From Tannerella sp. (lineage in GTDB: Bacteria; Bacteroidota; Bacteroidia; Bacteroidales; Tannerellaceae), in NCBI GenBank assembly GCA_031289515.1, contig JAITPH010000239.1, positions 1-5,801 on the forward strand: DNA of 5,801 nucleotides, written 5' to 3'. The stretch's first letter is position 1. Each line of letters opens with the position of its first letter. A program made the translations under genes and the position numbers. Under the pieces are notes generated by a model. It saw only the letters and a program-made list of their open reading frames with translations. It had not been told where the DNA came from and ran no database searches. Shown here piece after piece: positions 5,449 to 5,801 of the stretch.

Positions 5449-5801
5449 ATGATGAATACATATCCCGAAGAGGCAGAAGACATATTGCAATCCGACGATT
5501 TCTTTGACCCGGAAGAGTTTGAGGGCGAAAAAGTTCTTTCGGACGAATCGGGGCGGCTGTATGAGCATTTCCGGTTTGTGTCAGACAGAAACCAGTCGTT
5601 GCTCCGGATAGATAAGTTTCTGATAGACAAGCTGCCTAATGTAAGTCGTAACAGAATCCAATTAGCGGCCGAGGCGAACTGCATACTTGTAAACGGCAAA
5701 GCGGTAAAAAGCAATTATCGCATAAAGCCGATGGACGTAGTTGCGATAATGATGTCGCGTCCGCGCTTTGAATCCGAAATCATTCCCGAAGAAATGCCTT
5801 T
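5449..5801 (+). CDS. rluD: RluD-family 23S rRNA pseudouridine synthase, N-terminal part (3' end cut by window)
   Basis: RluA/RluD enzymes convert specific uridines in 23S rRNA to pseudouridine; E. coli RluD acts on U1911, U1915 and U1917 in helix 69. Only 117 complete codons are visible, open at the right edge. Residues 1-35 form a strongly acidic leader. An S4 RNA-binding domain follows: LLRIDKFLIDKL (51-62), then SRNRIQLAAEANCILVNGKAVKSNYRIKPMDVV (66-98). The sequence then runs towards IIPEEMP, where the family reads into the catalytic domain. The catalytic Asp motif (GRLD-type) would lie beyond the window, so assignment to RluD rather than another RluA-type enzyme rests on the S4 domain and the context. 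The start is ATG 5449 or the adjacent ATG 5452. It directly follows the PASTA stop (TGAATGATG), implying translational coupling. Confidence 0.85.
   Translation, partial: MMNTYPEEAEDILQSDDFFDPEEFEGEKVLSDESGRLYEHFRFVSDRNQSLLRIDKFLIDKLPNVSRNRIQLAAEANCILVNGKAVKSNYRIKPMDVVAIMMSRPRFESEIIPEEMP

Noticed and set aside
1..5801. CRISPR array, tRNA/rRNA genes, transposase, phage or defence genes
   Set aside because: Looked for on both strands. No spaced direct repeats, RNA gene folds or such protein motifs were seen; the window is ordinary core chromosome apart from the short heptad element.

Overview
The window looks like a piece of a Bacteroidota chromosome, most likely order Bacteroidales. The PNPase, EttA, L34, PASTA and RluD sequences all read as the forms remembered from that group. 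The rpmH promoter has the Bacteroidota-type -7 box TAnnTTTG with a TTTG 19 nt upstream, instead of an E. coli-type -35/-10 pair. Most start codons sit in A-rich leaders without a strong Shine-Dalgarno sequence. Six genes are supported, all on the + strand, with the first and last cut by the window edges. No genus can be named from this evidence.

Layout. Positions 2-2086 hold pnp (polynucleotide phosphorylase), which lacks about 50 N-terminal residues. After 32 nt comes ettA (2119-3807), an ABC-F ribosome-associated ATPase. Its last codons and stop run into a short AT-rich element of degenerate 7-nt repeats (about 3797-3842) containing a 14-bp palindrome. Directly after that is a gene for a small exported DUF1080-family protein (3852-4481). 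A promoter at 4491-4521 then drives rpmH (ribosomal protein L34, 4566-4718), a gene too short to stand out by length. A weak terminator-like hairpin (4749-4786) separates rpmH from a membrane-anchored protein with two PASTA domains (4828-5448). The stop of that gene abuts the start of an RluD-type 23S rRNA pseudouridine synthase (5449 to the window end, incomplete).

The content is mostly RNA and ribosome housekeeping: RNA decay (PNPase), translation gating (EttA), a ribosomal protein (L34) and rRNA modification (RluD). Two envelope genes are interleaved, the exported DUF1080 protein and the PASTA protein. pnp and ettA could share a transcript. PASTA and rluD are almost certainly co-translated from one message.

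No phage, transposase, CRISPR array, tRNA, rRNA or defence system was seen, and nothing resembles a new multi-gene system. The points most worth a second look are the heptad repeat that supplies the ettA stop codon, the exported DUF1080 gene placed between core genes, and the kinase-less PASTA protein coupled to rluD.
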